Origin: Paenibacillus radicibacter
GTDB taxonomy: Bacteria > Bacillota > Bacilli > Paenibacillales > NBRC-103111
DNA length: 60,199 nucleotides
Direction of reading: 5' to 3'
Assembly: GCF_024721995.1 (NCBI RefSeq)
Contig: NZ_JANQBC010000018.1
Coordinates: 1 to 60,199 of the forward strand
The notes beneath the pieces are model-generated. The model saw nothing but the letters and a program-made list of their open reading frames with translations, was not told the origin of the DNA and ran no database searches. Below are positions 37,094-46,388 of this stretch, piece by piece. Position 1 is the first letter of the stretch; each line of letters starts with the position of its first letter. The translations under genes were made by a program, and so were the position numbers.

Positions 37094-37654
37094 TTAAGCA
37101 TTAAATTTAGCCATTGTTCGCTCAAAATCATTCGCAAGTGAATACTCCATTGCATCACTGAGCTTGTCCAATATGGGCTCCATTTGCTTAAATTCTTCTT
37201 TACTGAACGACTGCAGCACATAATCTACAACTTGTCTTCCTGGCTGCGGTCTTGAAATCCCAATCCGCATTCGATTGAACTCTTGTGTCCCCGTGTGACC
37301 AATGATGGACTTAATTCCGTTGTGTCCGCCGGCACTTCCTTTATAACGAAGACGAATCTTACCATACTCCGTATCCAAGTCATCATACAGAACAACAACA
37401 TCCGCGATATCTATTTTATAAAAATCCATCAAGGCGCGCAGTGATTCCCCTGACAGGTTCATATAGGTCAAAGGTTTGAGCAAGTACACTTTCTGCCCGT
37501 TTACATGCCCTTCCGCAAGCAAGCCTTTGCATTTCTTCTGGAAAGGTCCGATGTTCCACTTCTTTGCAAAGTGATCAACCGCCATGAATCCGATATTGTG
37601 CCTTGTATCCTCATATTGCCCACCTGGATTACCTAACCCGATAAAGCATTTCAT
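37094..37654 (-). CDS. pth: Peptidyl-tRNA hydrolase
   Basis: Pth frees tRNA from peptides released early by ribosomes. From ATG 37654 (AAGGAGG seven bases upstream) it has 186 residues. FIGLGNPGGQYEDTRHNIGFMAVD near the N-terminus contains the catalytic His (about residue 20), and LLKPLTYMNLSGES and DDLDTEYGKIRLR-x-GSAGGHNGIKSI are family signatures. It follows glmU after only about 65 bases with a hairpin between; the prs and ctc genes present here in B. subtilis are absent. Confidence 0.97.
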   Translation of the reverse strand: MKCFIGLGNPGGQYEDTRHNIGFMAVDHFAKKWNIGPFQKKCKGLLAEGHVNGQKVYLLKPLTYMNLSGESLRALMDFYKIDIADVVVLYDDLDTEYGKIRLRYKGSAGGHNGIKSIIGHTGTQEFNRMRIGISRPQPGRQVVDYVLQSFSKEEFKQMEPILDKLSDAMEYSLANDFERTMAKFNA

Positions 37655-37678
37655 TGATTGTCCTCCTTGCAAACAAAG

Positions 37679-37705
37679 GTTACGACTGCTTGTGCAGCGT
37701 AACCT
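37679..37705 (-). terminator. Hairpin (possible terminator or attenuator) between glmU and pth
   Basis: On the complement, GGTTACG-CTGC-ACAA-GCAG-T-CGTAACC followed by TTTGTTTG: an 11-bp stem with one bulge. The T-run is short and interrupted, so partial termination is likely. Confidence 0.6.
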
Positions 37706-37719
37706 GTTCTTGATGAATA

Positions 37720-39111
37720 TTAAGATTTGTTCTTACGTGCTATTAATTTGTTACGCATTTTTTCAGCGTACCCTTCCTTATTCTCTTGACGTACACGTCC
37801 GATCGCAAGGTCATTATCATTCACATTATGTGTAATCGTGGAGCCTGCGACAACAAAGCTGCGATTGCCAATTCTAACAGGTGCAATTAGATTGACGTTC
37901 GAACCAATGAATGAACCATCGCCTACTTCTGTCTTGTGTTTGTTAAAGCCATCATAGTTCACTGTAATTGCGCCGCAACCAAAGTTCACATCCGAACCGA
38001 TTGTTGCATCACCTACATAGCTTAGATGGGATACTTTCGAGTTATCGCCAATCGTTGCATTCTTCACCTCAACAAAATCACCGATCTTAACGCCTTTACC
38101 AAGCTTCGCTCCTGGACGTAGGTAAGCAAATGGTCCAACATGCGTTTCGTCACCAACTTCTGCTTCAAGGAGAACGGATTTCTGAATCTCAACGCCATTA
38201 CCTACCTTGGAATTCGTAATCTCTGTTTCCGGCCCAATTACACAATCTTCTCCGATGACCGTTTCTCCACGAAGCATGATACCCGGTAATAGCACAGTGT
38301 CCGCGCCGATCTTCACATCTTTTTCAATATACGTATGTTCAGGATCAATGATCGTAACGCCATTTACCATATGACTGAGGTTAATACGCTCACGCATATA
38401 GCGCTCTGCTTCTGCTAGCAGTACACGATCATTCACACCAATAGATTCTTTAACATCATCTGATAAATAAGCTTGCACGTTCTCACCAGCTGATTTCATA
38501 ATGTGCAGCACATCTGTTAAGTAATACTCACCTTGTGCATTGTCATTCTTCACCTCTGCTAGTGCCGCGAACAACTTCGCATTGTCAAACACATACGTGC
38601 CTGAATTAATTTCAGAGATCAGTGCTTCTGCTGGTGTGCAGTCCTTCTGCTCTACAATTTTCAAGACATGACCCGCTTCATCGCGGATAATTCGTCCGTA
38701 TCCTGCTGGATTCGGCATATCGACTGTTAGAATCGTCGCTGCTGCTTGTTCGGCATGATGCTGCTCAAGCATGGTCTGCAAAGTTTCCGCCTTCACAAGC
38801 GGCGTATCACCGCAAATGACAATTGTCGTGCCCGCAAGACCTGCTAGTAGCTCCTTCGTCTGAAGAACTGCATGACCCGTACCTTGCTGTACGGCTTGTA
38901 GTGCATATTCCAAACCTTCGCCTAAATATTGTTGCACAGCTTCCGCCCCATGCCCGACAACAACAAACGTACGATCTACTTTTATCTCATTTAATGTATC
39001 TACGACATGGCCGACCATTGGTTTGCCACATACGGGATGCAACACTTTATACAATTTAGACTTCATTCGTTTCCCTTGCCCTGCCGCTAGTACAACCGCA
39101 TACAGACTCAA
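37720..39111 (-). CDS. glmU: Bifunctional N-acetylglucosamine-1-phosphate uridyltransferase / glucosamine-1-phosphate acetyltransferase
   Basis: GlmU makes UDP-GlcNAc for peptidoglycan and other wall polymers. The N-terminal pyrophosphorylase domain starts with AVVLAAGQGKRMKSKLYKVLHP. The C-terminal half is a left-handed beta-helix of hexapeptide repeats (about 255-440) ending with a GRVRQENKEGYA segment. Three in-frame TTG codons lie at the start. TTG 39111 was chosen since AGGGG is nine bases upstream and the result (MSLYAVVL, 463 residues) fits the family. It lies downstream of spoVG as in B. subtilis. Confidence 0.95.
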   Translation of the reverse strand: MSLYAVVLAAGQGKRMKSKLYKVLHPVCGKPMVGHVVDTLNEIKVDRTFVVVGHGAEAVQQYLGEGLEYALQAVQQGTGHAVLQTKELLAGLAGTTIVICGDTPLVKAETLQTMLEQHHAEQAAATILTVDMPNPAGYGRIIRDEAGHVLKIVEQKDCTPAEALISEINSGTYVFDNAKLFAALAEVKNDNAQGEYYLTDVLHIMKSAGENVQAYLSDDVKESIGVNDRVLLAEAERYMRERINLSHMVNGVTIIDPEHTYIEKDVKIGADTVLLPGIMLRGETVIGEDCVIGPETEITNSKVGNGVEIQKSVLLEAEVGDETHVGPFAYLRPGAKLGKGVKIGDFVEVKNATIGDNSKVSHLSYVGDATIGSDVNFGCGAITVNYDGFNKHKTEVGDGSFIGSNVNLIAPVRIGNRSFVVAGSTITHNVNDNDLAIGRVRQENKEGYAEKMRNKLIARKNKS

Positions 39112-39188
39112 ATTCAACAACCCCTTTTTTTATCACGATCTTAAATCCGATTCACAACCAATATATCTTAATTCGATTCAAAAGAAAA

Positions 39189-39208
39189 GAGAGCCCAACT
39201 GGGCTCTC
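39189..39208 (-). terminator. Rho-independent terminator after spoVG
   Basis: On the complement, GAGAGCCC-AGTT-GGGCTCTC followed by TTTTCTTTT. The perfect 8-bp stem limits spoVG readthrough into glmU. Confidence 0.9.
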
Positions 39209-39224
39209 GTTCTCATCCAACCTA

Positions 39225-39576
<352 letters not shown>

Positions 39577-39631
39577 AAGAAAAACTAGCAAATTGCTTAA
39601 AAATTAAAAATAAATTGCAAATTAATTATTA

Positions 39632-39668
39632 TTCGACATTTGCTATTAAAAATAGCGTTTATTCGACA
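39632..39668 (-). promoter_or_regulatory. Two exact Spo0A boxes upstream of spoVG
   Basis: TGTCGAA occurs twice on the complement, at 39632-39638 and 39662-39668, exactly 30 bases apart and in the same orientation. Both lie upstream of the sigma-H promoter. Binding is inferred from the 7-base match only. Confidence 0.5.
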
Positions 39669-39720
39669 GTTTTCCCGCTATTTCCAGCGCTCAAACCCTT
39701 ACGAATAAACCGCTATTTTT
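39648..39720 (-). repeat. Inverted repeat directly after purR
   Basis: Arms 39648-39665 and 39702-39720 are complementary over 18 bases with one bulged base (AAATAGCG...TTTATTCG) around a 36-base loop. On the complement, the purR stop codon touches the repeat and TTTTTAATAG follows it, so it may be a large-loop terminator. The distal arm runs into one of the Spo0A boxes. Confidence 0.6.
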
Positions 39721-40546
39721 ATGACTTACTATAAAAATAATTACCTGGTTCCACAATAATTTGCTTTGTTTTAGAGTCCACACCCGAAAGTTTAGCCAGC
39801 GATACGAAATCTTCAATCAAATGTTCTTCTACTTCACCGGATTGAACGAATACGCCAACACCACTTACACTAGCTTTAAACTCTTTAAGCAAATCCTTCA
39901 TCCCTTGAATCGTACCACCCGCACGCATGAAGTCATCAATAATAAGCACCTTAGATTCTTCCTTCAGTGCACGTCTTGATAAGGACATCGTCTGAATGCG
40001 TTTATTTGATCCCGAAACATAGTTAATCGATACGACCGAACCTTCGGTTACTTTATTATCTCGTCGAACGATAATGACCGGTACATTGAGATAAGATGCC
40101 ACTGCATAAGCAAGTGGAATTCCTTTGGTCTCCACCGTCATCACGCAATCAGCGCCGCTCTCTGCGAAAATCGTTGCAAACATTTTGCCGACTTCATTCA
40201 AGATCGCCGGTTCACCCAGAATGTCTGACATGTATAGATATCCACCCGGCAAAATCCGATCAGGCTGTCTTAAATCCTCACAAACCTTCTGGACATATTG
40301 CAGCGAAGCATCTTTACGCAATTTCGGTATAAATTTCACACCGCCTGCTGCTCCTGCCATTGTGTTTAGCTCGCCAAGTCCCTCTTCCTCAAAAACTTCT
40401 TTTATTATCGTTAAATCCTCACTAATCGAAGATTTAGCGGAATTGTAGCGTTCAGCAAAAGTCGTTAAAGGTATGAGTGTATGTGGACGAAAGAGCAAAT
40501 ACTGCGTCATCTCAACCAATCTGGCGCTTCTTTTTAACTTTTTCAT
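39719..40546 (-). CDS. purR: Purine operon repressor PurR
   Basis: PurR represses purine synthesis genes and is relieved by PRPP. The 275-residue protein has an N-terminal winged helix (about 1-73) and a phosphoribosyltransferase-like domain with the PRPP motif VLIIDDFMRAGGT (about 198-210). Other family segments are GGYLYMSDIL and TVETKGIPLAYA. The yabJ/ridA gene that follows purR in B. subtilis is absent; spoVG follows after about 200 bases. A PurBox-like sequence lies 14 bases before the start. Confidence 0.96.
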   Translation of the reverse strand: MKKLKRSARLVEMTQYLLFRPHTLIPLTTFAERYNSAKSSISEDLTIIKEVFEEEGLGELNTMAGAAGGVKFIPKLRKDASLQYVQKVCEDLRQPDRILPGGYLYMSDILGEPAILNEVGKMFATIFAESGADCVMTVETKGIPLAYAVASYLNVPVIIVRRDNKVTEGSVVSINYVSGSNKRIQTMSLSRRALKEESKVLIIDDFMRAGGTIQGMKDLLKEFKASVSGVGVFVQSGEVEEHLIEDFVSLAKLSGVDSKTKQIIVEPGNYFYSKS

Positions 40547-40559
40547 GCCGCACCCCCTA

Positions 40560-40572
40560 AAATCCGAATATT
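40560..40572 (-). promoter_or_regulatory. PurBox-like operator before purR
   Basis: The 13-base sequence AAATCCGAATATT matches the B. subtilis PurBox pattern AWWWCCGAACWWT in 12 of 13 positions. Sigma-A-like TATATT and TATAAT sequences lie beside it on the complement. This suggests autoregulation. Confidence 0.5.
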
Positions 40573-40627
40573 ATAATCAAAATATACCATCTTTATCCGT
40601 GTTTATACAAGCTTTCCGAATTAGCAA

Positions 40628-40651
40628 AAAAGGGATGCTGGAAGCACCCCA
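40628..40651 (-). terminator. Rho-independent terminator after ispE
   Basis: On the complement, GGGTGCT-TCC-AGCATCCC followed by TTTTTTG. Confidence 0.8.
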
Positions 40652-40658
40652 TTCTTTC

Positions 40659-41513
40659 TTAAGTCAACATCCTTACTGCGTACACATCTTTGCAGAAACC
40701 GCGCAGTCCGTTATAAATCCTTGCTACTTTGGATTCCTTCGAAACCAGACCGAACACAGTCGGCCCAGAGCCTGACATGAGCACCCCATCAGCACCTAAC
40801 TTTTGCATGCACTCTTTCAAGTGTCGAACCTCTGGGTACAAATCCAATGTCACTTCTTCAAGCACATTGCCAAGACCCTGACACAGTTCATCGAACTGCT
40901 TATACTTGATCGCATCTGCAACACGCTGCGTGGAAGGATGAGATACAATTTTCGATGCATCCAATTTACCATACACTTCGGCAGTCGATACGTTGATCGG
41001 TGGTTTCGCCAGGATGACCCAACATTGAATTGGATTTTCGATAGGCTCTAGAATTTCACCACGCCCACGGGCAATAGCTGTTTCCCCTGTCACACAGAAA
41101 GGAACGTCCGACCCCAGCTTCTCACCTAGCTTTTGCAACTCTGTTGTCCCAAGACCAAGTCCCCATAGACGATTTAGTCCTCGAAGTGTTGCAGCTGCAT
41201 CACTGCTTCCTCCTGCAAGTCCCGCAGCAACAGGAATTTTTTTGTCCAAATGTATGTATACACCCTTCTTCACACCGCAATGATCTTTAATAAGTTTTGC
41301 AGCTTGAAAGGCTAAGTTTTTCTCATCGAGTGGAATGTACCCAGCTTGTGATGAGATGATAATCGTATCACGCGGCAGTTCCTGCATCTCAATACGGTCA
41401 GCAAGATCCACCATTGTCATAATCATCTCTACATCATGATAACCATCAGCTCGTTTACTTAAAACATCAAGTGACAAATTAATTTTTGCGGGCGCTTTTT
41501 CAAATACTTTCAT
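40659..41513 (-). CDS. ispE: 4-diphosphocytidyl-2-C-methyl-D-erythritol kinase
   Basis: IspE phosphorylates CDP-methylerythritol in the non-mevalonate isoprenoid pathway. From ATG 41513 it has 284 residues. The GHMP kinase fold is shown by [24 protein letters not shown] near the N-terminus, the ATP loop [18 protein letters not shown] (about 94-111) and the C-terminal [16 protein letters not shown] precedes the chosen ATG; an ATG 11 codons earlier is less likely. Neighbours sspF upstream and purR downstream match B. subtilis. Confidence 0.96.
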   Translation of the reverse strand: MKVFEKAPAKINLSLDVLSKRADGYHDVEMIMTMVDLADRIEMQELPRDTIIISSQAGYIPLDEKNLAFQAAKLIKDHCGVKKGVYIHLDKKIPVAAGLAGGSSDAAATLRGLNRLWGLGLGTTELQKLGEKLGSDVPFCVTGETAIARGRGEILEPIENPIQCWVILAKPPINVSTAEVYGKLDASKIVSHPSTQRVADAIKYKQFDELCQGLGNVLEEVTLDLYPEVRHLKECMQKLGADGVLMSGSGPTVFGLVSKESKVARIYNGLRGFCKDVYAVRMLT

Positions 41514-41583
41514 CGATTCACCTACTTTACCTATGCGTTTGCCCAATAATATTTGATCTTATTATAGCAAAAGCCCATAAGAA

Positions 41584-41610
41584 AAGCTAAAGCACCATGG
41601 CGCTTTAGCT
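41584..41610 (-). terminator. Rho-independent terminator after sspF
   Basis: On the complement, AGCTAAAGCGC-CATG-GTGCTTTAGCT followed by TTTCTTATGGGC. Strong stem, weak T-run. Confidence 0.8.
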
Positions 41611-41629
41611 AGATCGTTCAAACCACTCA

Positions 41630-41809
41630 TTATTTATAACCTTTGGAAGCCGCATTTTCAGCAATTTGGATTGCACGCTTGACCATATTGCCTGCATCTT
41701 TCGTGCGAATGCCTCCCCAGCCTTCTTTTTCAACCGTTTCATAAAAGCCTAAATCCTTCGCTAATTCATACTTGAATTGTTCTGACATGACACTGCGTCT
41801 ACGAGCCAA
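41630..41809 (-). CDS. sspF: Small acid-soluble spore protein SspF, alpha/beta type
   Basis: This 59-residue gene starts with TTG at 41809, eight bases after AAAGGAGGG. The translation begins [20 protein letters not shown] and continues [20 protein letters not shown], then [19 protein letters not shown]. The ELA and [16 protein letters not shown] segments are the alpha/beta SASP signatures (DNA-binding helix and conserved C-terminal motif). The product coats spore DNA. It is easily missed because of the rare start and short length. A near-perfect sigma-G promoter lies at 41843-41872, and position between veg and ispE matches B. subtilis. Confidence 0.93.
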   Translation of the reverse strand: MARRRSVMSEQFKYELAKDLGFYETVEKEGWGGIRTKDAGNMVKRAIQIAENAASKGYK

Positions 41810-41842
41810 AATTCATGCCCTCCTTTATCTATAAAGTAACGT

Positions 41843-41872
41843 TAGTATGTACAAGTCGTTAAACCCTCATTC
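41843..41872 (-). promoter_or_regulatory. Sigma-G promoter of sspF
   Basis: On the complement, GAATG (41868-41872), 18 bases, CATACTA (41843-41849). Both elements match the sigma-G consensus completely. The start codon lies 33 bases after the -10. Confidence 0.8.
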
Positions 41873-41901
41873 CAGCTTGAATGCCTCAACTAGACAAAAA
41901 A

Positions 41902-41927
41902 AAGTAAGCTCACAAGTAAGCTTACTT
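41902..41927 (-). terminator. Rho-independent terminator after veg
   Basis: On the complement, AGTAAGCT-(8 bases)-AGCTTACT followed by eight T. Confidence 0.9.
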
Positions 41928-41928
41928 C

Positions 41929-42204
41929 TTAATTCTGTATATAGGTAATTCGGACTTGCCCGTCATTATCACATACGGTAACTTCTACGGACTCAGTCAG
42001 TATATCTGCATAGCTATAAGATACGCGCTTGAACGATTGTTGTTCTTCGTCCAATTTGACAATGAAAACAGATGGATAGGTTTCTTCTAACACACCAGAG
42101 CGTTCAATGGTTTTACGACGGCCACCGTTCGCACGCAACATGATCTTCTGACCAACATGAGGTTCAAGACTACGTTTGATTTCGAGTAGAGCATTCTTTG
42201 CCAT
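41929..42204 (-). CDS. veg: Veg protein
   Basis: A 91-residue protein of the Veg family (DUF1021). [18 protein letters not shown] at the start and [26 protein letters not shown] are the conserved blocks. In B. subtilis Veg is abundant and stimulates biofilm formation through the SinR pathway. ATG 42204 was chosen: GAGGTGG precedes it, and a longer reading frame would include promoter sequence. Two strong promoters lie immediately upstream. It is a single-gene unit with its own terminator. Confidence 0.94.
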   Translation of the reverse strand: MAKNALLEIKRSLEPHVGQKIMLRANGGRRKTIERSGVLEETYPSVFIVKLDEEQQSFKRVSYSYADILTESVEVTVCDNDGQVRITYIQN

Positions 42205-42229
42205 TACGAATACCACCTCTTTCCATTTG

Positions 42230-42258
42230 ATTATAACCGATAGCGTGTCCCTTGTCAA
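42230..42258 (-). promoter_or_regulatory. veg promoter P2 (proximal)
   Basis: On the complement, TTGACA (42253-42258), 17 bases, TATAAT (42230-42235): perfect -35, perfect spacing and perfect -10. It gives a leader of only about 20 bases. Confidence 0.9.
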
Positions 42259-42270
42259 ACAAAGCTAAAT

Positions 42271-42300
42271 ATTATATCAGCGAGGTAAACGGGTTGTCAA
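42271..42300 (-). promoter_or_regulatory. veg promoter P1 (distal)
   Basis: On the complement, TTGACA (42295-42300), 18 bases, TATAAT (42271-42276). A second consensus promoter 41-42 bases upstream of P2. Confidence 0.85.
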
Positions 42301-42376
42301 CGATACTTCTCACATTTCTGTTGAATCGACTTTATATTTTGTAATTGTAGTAATTTTTATACATTAGACGACAAAA

Positions 42377-42402
42377 AACACCAGAAACTTATCTCTGGTG
42401 TT
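42377..42402 (-). terminator. Rho-independent terminator after yabG
   Basis: On the complement, AACACCAGAG-(6 bases)-CTGGTGTT followed by TTTTGTCG. Confidence 0.88.
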
Positions 42403-42434
42403 CTTCTTTATCCGATTGTGTTAACATGCACAGC

Positions 42435-43328
42435 TTAAACAGATAGTGGCTTCTGAGACGGAATTTTTTCCAATCTTGGAAGTCCCATTCGATGACAGCC
42501 TCTGGACTCTACACCACCTAAACCTTCTAACCCGGTCACTGTAGACTCCATTAGCTCTAGCATGGATACTGTATTCTTCGAAGGTGTGTAGGACACTTTA
42601 GATGCAATAAAAAGCGGATCTAGAGCGTGAATGAGTACCCTTGCAGGGGATGAGGCGAAGTTCGCACCTGCACTCAGCAGTGCCTCAAAATGAGACTGAC
42701 ACGCCCCAGCTACGACGATAAGTGCATCCCGATTCCGTTCATAATTACGAGCCACTTCAACTGCCTTGACAAAGTGCCCGGAATTCTTATAAGAAGACAA
42801 CGCATAAATATCGAGATCCGAACGATTCTTAATAAACCCATCATGACCGGTTACAACTACAATATCCGGCTTCACTTGTGGCAATAACCGTTCCAGTGCA
42901 CTCGCCATTTGCGACTCTTGCATATGAAGCCCTTGGGCTGGAATATGCAGGTCCTCATACATGGTCATGCATTTACGCAAATAGAGCGGATCACCATCTA
43001 GATGGAGCACCTTCCCTGGGACTTCAAAATAAAAATTTCCGACCTGCTGTCCCTTTAAGGGTGTACTGCTCTGCTCCCGATACATGGCCATACGCTCGCG
43101 CACTAATCTACGCATCGGCTCAACAGTTTGCGGTGAATGAAACCGCGATGAGTCCACGAACTGGTCTGACTTGACTTCTATAAGATCCGCAACGGGTGCA
43201 TCTGCAAGCAGTCTATAATCAACACCTCGCAGGATAACCCGCTGATTGGTTTGATCCACTGATTGAACTCGGAAAATGATGTCTCCGCCATATGACTTCC
43301 TCTTAACTAGGTCACCCTGCCTGATCAC
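42435..43328 (-). CDS. yabG: Sporulation-specific protease YabG
   Basis: YabG is a coat-associated cysteine protease that trims spore coat and cortex-related proteins during maturation. The 297-residue protein begins with an SH3-like segment (GDLVKRKSYGGDIIFRV). It shows the family blocks VLHLDGDPLYLRKC, PDIVVVTGHDGF, VVAGACQSHFEALLSAGANFASSP and SYTPSKNTVSM. Cys in AGACQSHFEA is a candidate catalytic residue. It starts with GTG after AAGGAGGGG. A sigma-K promoter candidate is at 43350-43378, as expected for a late mother-cell gene. Confidence 0.95.
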   Translation of the reverse strand: MIRQGDLVKRKSYGGDIIFRVQSVDQTNQRVILRGVDYRLLADAPVADLIEVKSDQFVDSSRFHSPQTVEPMRRLVRERMAMYREQSSTPLKGQQVGNFYFEVPGKVLHLDGDPLYLRKCMTMYEDLHIPAQGLHMQESQMASALERLLPQVKPDIVVVTGHDGFIKNRSDLDIYALSSYKNSGHFVKAVEVARNYERNRDALIVVAGACQSHFEALLSAGANFASSPARVLIHALDPLFIASKVSYTPSKNTVSMLELMESTVTGLEGLGGVESRGCHRMGLPRLEKIPSQKPLSV

Positions 43329-43349
43329 AGAATCCCCCTCCTTAGAGTT

Positions 43350-43378
43350 TATCCTATGGCTTTTGGGCGTAATAGGTG
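43350..43378 (-). promoter_or_regulatory. Sigma-K promoter of yabG
   Basis: On the complement, CACC (43375-43378), 16 bases, CATAGGATA (43350-43358). The -10 matches the sigma-K pattern CATANNNTA exactly and the -35 matches MACM. Confidence 0.7.
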
Positions 43379-43393
43379 CCTATCCGCACATGA

Positions 43394-44302
<909 letters not shown>

Positions 44303-44848
44303 TTACAACCCTCTTTTATCAATAAGTTCAACTGCAGCCTCAAATTCCTCACGAGAAATTTGGAAAGCGGTACAGCGTTTATGAAACTGTTTTCCATTAC
44401 AATACCCTATTCCGAGAATTTTGCCCACTTCCAGGCGTCTTGCTGCCGCTTGTGGATGGACGAGCATACCTGCCTCTACCAAATCCTCTATCGTGAGTTC
44501 CGAGACTGCTCCTGCATACTCTGTCTTCACTTGTTTAAGCGCGGTGCGGATCGCTTCAGGTGATGCATTCTCGATACCAATGTCCCCACGATACTCTGCA
44601 AGCTCTCTTGGTAGGAAGGCATGCTTACATCCCGGAACTTTGGACGAAATAATTTTGCGAATACGTTCCCCTGCGTGGTCAGGATCTGTGAACACGATAA
44701 CACCCCGTCTTTGCTGTGCTAACGCGATCCGATCAAGAATCGCTCGATTGATTGCAGATCCTCCTGTCTCAATCGTCTCCGCATCTACAGCACGTTTGAT
44801 CGCAACTGTGTCATCTTTGCCTTCCACAACGATGATTTCTTTGATCAT
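44303..44848 (-). CDS. rnmV: Ribonuclease M5
   Basis: RNase M5 carries out final maturation of 5S rRNA. From ATG 44848 the protein has 181 residues with a Toprim domain: IKEIIVVEGKDD (Glu in VEG), then IVFTDPDHAGERIRKII with the DxD metal site, and GDIGIENASPEAI. AGAGGGTAGGG precedes the start. The stop (TAA) is followed immediately by the rsmA ATG. A 5S gene is at the right edge of the window. Confidence 0.95.
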   Translation of the reverse strand: MIKEIIVVEGKDDTVAIKRAVDAETIETGGSAINRAILDRIALAQQRRGVIVFTDPDHAGERIRKIISSKVPGCKHAFLPRELAEYRGDIGIENASPEAIRTALKQVKTEYAGAVSELTIEDLVEAGMLVHPQAAARRLEVGKILGIGYCNGKQFHKRCTAFQISREEFEAAVELIDKRGL

Positions 44849-44891
44849 CCCTACCCTCTCCCGTCTGAAAGAAATTACTCTATACGCACAA

Positions 44892-44917
44892 AAAGAAGAG
44901 GGGGCTCCCTCTTCTTT
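44892..44917 (-). terminator. Rho-independent terminator after yabE
   Basis: On the complement, AAAGAAGAGGG-AGCC-CCCTCTTCTTT followed by TTGTG; the stem is 11 bp and perfect. Confidence 0.88.
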
Positions 44918-44967
44918 GCAATTATCCATCTATGAAGTATACAATAATTTTCCCAAAATCGGTAATT

Positions 44968-46092
44968 TTACTCGGTCTCCGGCTTTTTAGGTCCTATTAC
45001 ATATACGGTATATCCCCGTTTACGACCGAAACGGTTCACATAATCTGCACTCTCATAGTATACATCCATTGTTAAACCTTTTACAGCGCTGCCTGTATCC
45101 TCAGCGCGGCGGTATCCAATGCCTTCGATGTACACCCACCATCCTAATGGAACAACATTAGGGTCCACGGCAATCGTTCTTCCTTCAGCAGCTCTTGTAC
45201 CAGAGGCTGTCATCCCATAATAAGGGCTTGATTTAGATTTACCGCCATCACCTGCAGAATATGCAGTGAGCGATACATTGTTCAATATCTGTTTAGCTGC
45301 GAAATTCTTACCTTTAACCGAACTATCTGCACTACTTGCACTTAGTGTGGTAACTTCTTTCTTCGTTCCGATCGCAATAACCTTCATGATACTTGGCGAT
45401 TGAATAGACTCATCAACAATATTACTTGCAACGAGCACGCCATTTTCATACACCTTTTCCATCTGCTTCACTTTTGTGCCTTCTTTACCGTTTTGAACGA
45501 CTTGCTCTTTCCCTTTGGTAAGCTTGGCTTCATTTTGTTTCACAGTTTCGTAAGGAATTTTCTCTGTAACTTGTTCTGTTTCCTTACGCACTCGAATCAC
45601 TTCAATACCTGCTACAACAGCAACTGCTTGTTCCAGTGCTGGTACTGTGCGATCGAGATTACCTAGTTTTATATTGGATTCATTCAATGCTTCTCCCACC
45701 GTTTTAGCGGCAGTATACACAGTTGCGGTTTCTCCATCTGCTGTTATCTGAATTGGTGATGCATAGTCGATAATAATCCTCTGACCCTCTTTAATTCTTG
45801 AATCAAGGGCAAGTGAAACTCGATCGTGTTCTCCAACCCGAATAGCTTGTTCATCCAGTAGGCGTTTTAGGACCCATTGCTTTGTTTTAACAATGGTTTC
45901 TTGTCCGTTCACAACTACGGATACGCTCTTGGTAGCCGTACCGTATAACAACACCAAAAACATGAAAGTCATAGCGAATGAAATAATTGATATCGTTGAG
46001 ATCAAACGCAAGTTTTCACGCTTCCATCGCATTACGAAGGACATGCTGGATGATCGTTTTACATGGGTCTCTTTCTCTGAGATGTTTCCCAC
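44968..46092 (-). CDS. yabE: Cell-wall hydrolase-like protein YabE (DUF348-G5-3D domains)
   Basis: A 374-residue exported protein. It has an N-terminal membrane/signal helix (about 33-54), two ubiquitin-like DUF348 repeats (about 58-170), a G5 domain (about 172-250) and a C-terminal 3D domain (about 285-370). The 3D domain shows AVDPNVVPLGWWVYIEG, RRAEDTGSAVKG and LTMDVYYES with its aspartates. The architecture is that of Rpf/Sps-like peptidoglycan lytic enzymes. The start is GTG with AAGGAGG nine bases upstream. A c-di-AMP riboswitch with a terminator lies in the leader (46301-46571). Confidence 0.93.
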   Translation of the reverse strand: MGNISEKETHVKRSSSMSFVMRWKRENLRLISTISIISFAMTFMFLVLLYGTATKSVSVVVNGQETIVKTKQWVLKRLLDEQAIRVGEHDRVSLALDSRIKEGQRIIIDYASPIQITADGETATVYTAAKTVGEALNESNIKLGNLDRTVPALEQAVAVVAGIEVIRVRKETEQVTEKIPYETVKQNEAKLTKGKEQVVQNGKEGTKVKQMEKVYENGVLVASNIVDESIQSPSIMKVIAIGTKKEVTTLSASSADSSVKGKNFAAKQILNNVSLTAYSAGDGGKSKSSPYYGMTASGTRAAEGRTIAVDPNVVPLGWWVYIEGIGYRRAEDTGSAVKGLTMDVYYESADYVNRFGRKRGYTVYVIGPKKPETE

Positions 46093-46300
46093 TTCTTCGG
46101 TCCTCCTTCAAAGCCTCGCCGTCGAGAGTTACGTATGATAAGAATTGACGCGACTTATTAGATTTATTTTTATATGACTGTCCGTGAATTCGACCCATCC
46201 TTATGACCAGAATGTCCGAACCTTCCTCATCCCCTCCTTCATCACGGTTATGATTATACAAAAGACAAACTTCTGCTAATCCAAGTTTTGTGAACTAAAA

Positions 46301-46338
46301 AGAGACCAAGAGGAAGAGAAATCTTCCCGTTGGTCCCT
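46301..46338 (-). terminator. Riboswitch terminator before yabE
   Basis: On the complement, GGGACCAACGGGAAGA pairs with TCTTCCTCTTGGTCTCT (about 16 bp with G-U pairs), followed by TTTTT. It lies between the c-di-AMP aptamer and yabE and is the likely expression platform. Confidence 0.85.
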
Positions 46339-46388
46339 GTACACACATGTGCAAACAAGACAACGACAATGATTTCCTCTCAAAAATA

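Noticed and set aside
44421-44990. 189-codon plus-strand frame opposite rnmV
   Set aside because: Antisense to a conserved RNase M5 gene and crosses the yabE terminator; no ribosome-binding site.
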